This document shows, piece after piece, positions 49,675-51,804 of a stretch of DNA of 51,804 bases. How positions within the stretch are numbered: the first letter of the stretch is position 1; every line of letters starts with the position of its first letter. A program made the translations under genes and the position numbers. Below the pieces are notes generated by a model. The model searched no databases. It worked only from the letters and a program-made list of their open reading frames with translations, and was not told where the DNA came from. Source of the stretch: Sporichthyaceae bacterium (lineage in GTDB: Bacteria > Actinomycetota > Actinomycetes > Sporichthyales > Sporichthyaceae); assembly GCA_036269075.1 (NCBI GenBank), contig DATASX010000032.1, positions 1 through 51,804 of the forward strand, in the 5' to 3' direction.

Positions 49675-49855
49675 CGAAAACGGGTCTCCTCGGTCAGGGT
49701 TCGATGTCCGCGACATCGAATGTCACGACCTCCGGAGTGGCGCCACGCGCAGTCACCCGGCAGACGGGACGGTGATCCTCTTCCGCTGCTTCGACGCCCC
49801 GGACGAACCAGAGGTTCCGGACCTACTGCACTTTCTTCACCAATCCCGCAATCCC

Positions 49856-50509
49856 TCAACCGTCCCGGAGCGCATCCACTGTTCGGTCGAGGTCGATCAG
49901 TACCCCGGTCTCGGCGGTGTACGGGACGTCAGGGCTCTTCATCGGGTACCAACCGGATGGGACGGGGCCCGCGGGCAGGTCGGGCACCAGGCCGTTGTCG
50001 AACCACCGCGGCGCCACGTCCATCTCGCGTGTCCGCTGCAGGTGCGCAATTCGATGTCTCCCGGGCCCGGGCCGGTAGGTCTCGACCACCACCTGGACGC
50101 GGGTGACGCGGCCCCGGACTCCGGCAGTGACACCCAGGTATCCGTGCAGGTCGTTCGTCAAACGGCCACGCAAGGCGACGCGGCCGGTGACGGGACGCCG
50201 GGCCCACCAGGTTGCCGACCAATCGAAACCTGTCAGGCGGGTCGGCCACACGGTCCGCTCCCCCGGTCGCTCACCCATCTCGCAGGGGCCGGGCCCCATC
50301 GGCGGGGCCTCCGGCTCGGCAAGCGCCTCCACCGATGTCACGGTCGTGTCGGGCGCATCGCCTTCGGCTTCGAAGAACTCCAGGGTCCAAAGCCGTTCCT
50401 GCCCCACCTCGGGCGGTGGGGTCTGGCCGTCCTCGATCGCCAAAGCGGTCACCAGCACCCGCAAGCCAGGTCCAGGTCCGCCGCCGGCCAGGTCGTGCCG
50501 CGCTGCCAC
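49856..50509 (-). CDS. Hypothetical protein
   Basis: About 217 residues from the GTG at 50509. The frame is open further upstream and the protein could begin anywhere up to about 50595, because no good ribosome-binding site marks the start. It has strand-rich segments (LRVLVTALAIEDGQ, RLWTLEFFEAEGD, VALRGRLTNDLHGYLGV, RVTRVQVVVETYRPGPG) and a Trp/Pro-rich part (FDWSATWWARRPVTG, VPSGWYPMKSPDVPYTAETGVLIDL). No signal peptide, cysteine cluster or known motif was found. It is divergent from the 2-hydroxyacid dehydrogenase gene. Codon-position GC fits a real gene. Confidence 0.6.
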   Translation of the reverse strand: MAARHDLAGGGPGPGLRVLVTALAIEDGQTPPPEVGQERLWTLEFFEAEGDAPDTTVTSVEALAEPEAPPMGPGPCEMGERPGERTVWPTRLTGFDWSATWWARRPVTGRVALRGRLTNDLHGYLGVTAGVRGRVTRVQVVVETYRPGPGRHRIAHLQRTREMDVAPRWFDNGLVPDLPAGPVPSGWYPMKSPDVPYTAETGVLIDLDRTVDALRDG

Positions 50510-50599
50510 GAAGCGGAGTCTGACACGCCAAGGTCCTCCGTCGGTGTTGGCGCTGGTGCCCGCTGCGAGGTGATTTCCCGACGGATTTAGGGTGAAGGA

Positions 50600-51598
50600 A
50601 TGGGTCGGTGGCGGGTGCTGTCGTTGTTCCCCCTGCCGGCGGAACGGATCCGGCCGTTCCTCGGTAACCTGCCGGAGCGCGCCGATCTGACGATGCTGTT
50701 CCACCCGTCGCAGCCGGAACTGCATGCCGCGTTGGCCGATGCCGAGTTGGTGTTGGCGGCCTGGCAGGGCACGCATCCGCTGCCGTTCGACGCCGCCGCG
50801 GTGGCCGCGGCCGGACCGCAGTTGGCTTTCGTCCAGCAGCCGAGCGTCGGCACGGACAGCGTGGATCTCGACGGCCTGGCGGCCCGCGGGGTCCCGGTGG
50901 CCAACACGGCCGGCGCGAATGCCCGCTCGGTGGCCGAATGGGCGGTCGGAGCAACGATTTCCGTGGCGCGATCCATGGCCTGGGCGGACCGCCAAATCCG
51001 CGCCGGGGGTTGGCCGCAGATGGACGTCGTGACCCGCAGTCTCGGCGAGATCGGTGGGCTGCGGATCGGCGTACTCGGGTTCGGGTCAGTGGGCAGCCTC
51101 GCGGCATCGTTGTTCGCCGCGTGGGGGTGCGAGGTCGCGTACTGGTCGCGGCACAGGCGCCCGGAGGCTCTTTTCCCGTGGCTGGAGCTGCCTGCGCTGT
51201 GCGCGCGCAGCGATGTCCTGCTGCTGTGCCTACCGCGGACACCGGACACCCATGGCCTGATCGGCGAGGCCCAACTGGCCGCGCTGCCCGCCGGGGCGAT
51301 CGTCGTCGACGTGGGCCGTGGCGGGGTGTTGGACCCGACGGCCCTGATCGCGGCCCTGGACTCCGGGCACCTCTCCGGCGCCGCCCTCGACGTCTACCCC
51401 ACCGAACCCCTGCCGCCGGACCACCCGCTACGCACCCACGACCGCGTCCTGCTCTCCCCCCACGCAGCCGGCGCAGCCGCCCAGGCCGTGGCCCGGGTCA
51501 TCGGCCAATCCGTGGCCAACATCCGCCGCGTACTGGACGGCGAACCGATACACGACGTCGTCAACGGGATCTCGCCGGTGGTCACCCGTCGCCGGTAA
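50600..51598 (+). CDS. D-isomer-specific 2-hydroxyacid dehydrogenase
   Basis: A 332-residue NAD(P)-dependent dehydrogenase. The cofactor-binding LGFGSVG lies at 159-165, and the catalytic Arg240 (VVDVGRGGVLD), Glu269 (DVYPTEPLP) and His288 (LSPHAAG) are all present. The substrate domain is formed by the first 100 residues with QQPSVGTDSVDL. It should interconvert a 2-keto acid and a D-2-hydroxy acid; the exact substrate cannot be read from the motifs. The ATG follows GGGTGAAGGA. It is divergent from a hypothetical gene and convergent with the partial flavodoxin-family gene. Confidence 0.88.
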   Translation: MGRWRVLSLFPLPAERIRPFLGNLPERADLTMLFHPSQPELHAALADAELVLAAWQGTHPLPFDAAAVAAAGPQLAFVQQPSVGTDSVDLDGLAARGVPVANTAGANARSVAEWAVGATISVARSMAWADRQIRAGGWPQMDVVTRSLGEIGGLRIGVLGFGSVGSLAASLFAAWGCEVAYWSRHRRPEALFPWLELPALCARSDVLLLCLPRTPDTHGLIGEAQLAALPAGAIVVDVGRGGVLDPTALIAALDSGHLSGAALDVYPTEPLPPDHPLRTHDRVLLSPHAAGAAAQAVARVIGQSVANIRRVLDGEPIHDVVNGISPVVTRRR

Positions 51599-51611
51599 TG
51601 CCGGTCCCCTG

Positions 51612-51804
51612 TCATCGGTGTTCGGGATTGGGGAAGTCGAAACGGCAGCCGGCGTCCCACCGCGAGCGCTGGTTGCCGTGCACGGGGATACCGCCCGCGT
51701 CGGTGATCATGCGGGCCAGATGCAACAGGTTCCACGTCATGAACGTCGTGTTGCGGTTGGTGAAGTCGTTGTCCGGCCCACCTGAACCGGGGTCCAGGTA
51801 GGAC
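51612..51804 (-). CDS. Flavodoxin/NAD(P)H-FMN reductase family protein, 3' end only
   Basis: A partial gene running off the right edge of the window. The last 64 codons read SYLDPGSGGPDNDFTNRN, then FMTWNLLHLARMITDAGGIPVHGNQ, and end WDAGCRFDFPNPEHR before a TGA at 51612-51614. This matches the conserved C-terminus of a flavodoxin-family oxidoreductase group common in actinobacteria. The coding frame has no internal start because only the 3' part is present. The function would be flavin-dependent reduction; the rest of the protein lies outside the window. Confidence 0.65.
   Translation of the reverse strand, partial: SYLDPGSGGPDNDFTNRNTTFMTWNLLHLARMITDAGGIPVHGNQRSRWDAGCRFDFPNPEHR

Noticed and set aside
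49856-50995. Long N-terminal extension of the hypothetical protein
   Set aside because: Residues upstream of about 50595 are antisense to the well-supported 2-hydroxyacid dehydrogenase and are Arg/Gly-rich shadow sequence.

Overview
The window is 51.8 kb of very GC-rich DNA with the gene repertoire of a soil actinomycete. It encodes a WhiB-family protein, an F420-type luciferase-like oxidoreductase, a large LuxR (LAL) regulator, a DUF2126/transglutaminase protein, many short-chain dehydrogenases (SDRs), acyl-CoA dehydrogenases and CoA ligases, and frequent GTG starts with GTGA/ATGA stop-start overlaps. No rRNA, tRNA, CRISPR array, insertion sequence or integrase was recognised. The genus cannot be fixed from the sequence alone.

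Region 1 (about 1-18.9 kb) looks like one catabolic neighbourhood. It holds a secreted alpha/beta hydrolase, an MmgE/PrpD protein, two separate DUF4331 genes each next to a muconolactone-isomerase-like gene (one single-domain, one a fused duplicate), and a Tat-exported protein. It also holds an operon of ABM-domain protein, Ccr-like reductase and PrpE-like CoA ligase, plus a LuxR regulator, an SDR without the catalytic tyrosine, a chloroperoxidase-like hydrolase, a NiCoT metal transporter, an AraC regulator with a DJ-1/PfpI domain, an acyl-CoA dehydrogenase and a peroxiredoxin. Three promoters here share a 38-bp bipartite element with identical internal spacing and a -10-like hexamer 22-23 bp downstream. 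One copy overlaps the start codon of the AraC gene, so these genes are probably one regulon.

Region 2 (19-27.6 kb) has a very large transglutaminase/DUF2126 protein, a TetR gene, and a tightly overlapping operon of LLM oxidoreductase, APH/EcKL-type kinase and SDR, preceded by a promoter with a strong inverted repeat. A divergent MarR / FMN-azoreductase pair follows. Region 3 (27.7-29.7 kb) is a cluster of small proteins: Cys-rich, zinc ribbon, WhiB, a protein with repeated DWPGLV motifs, and a 53-residue basic protein.

Region 4 (29.8-39 kb) is a five-gene operon: acyl/aryl-CoA ligase, molybdenum hydroxylase large subunit, enoyl-CoA hydratase, FAD subunit and 2Fe-2S subunit. It has a divergent PadR regulator and two paralogous alpha/beta hydrolases flanking it. 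Region 5 (39-43.8 kb) carries a DUF1345 membrane protein, a VapBC pair with an operator over the vapB start, a TetR/SDR divergent pair with alternating operator half-sites, a small coiled-coil protein, a secreted His/Pro-rich repeat protein and a decayed SRPBCC gene.

Region 6 (43.9-51.8 kb) contains an aldehyde dehydrogenase, a second ABM protein, an operon of acyl-CoA dehydrogenase, SDR and APH-like kinase reminiscent of 4-hydroxyacyl-CoA catabolism, a frameshifted secreted SecD-head-like gene, an unknown protein, a D-2-hydroxyacid dehydrogenase and the 3' end of a flavodoxin-family gene at the right edge.
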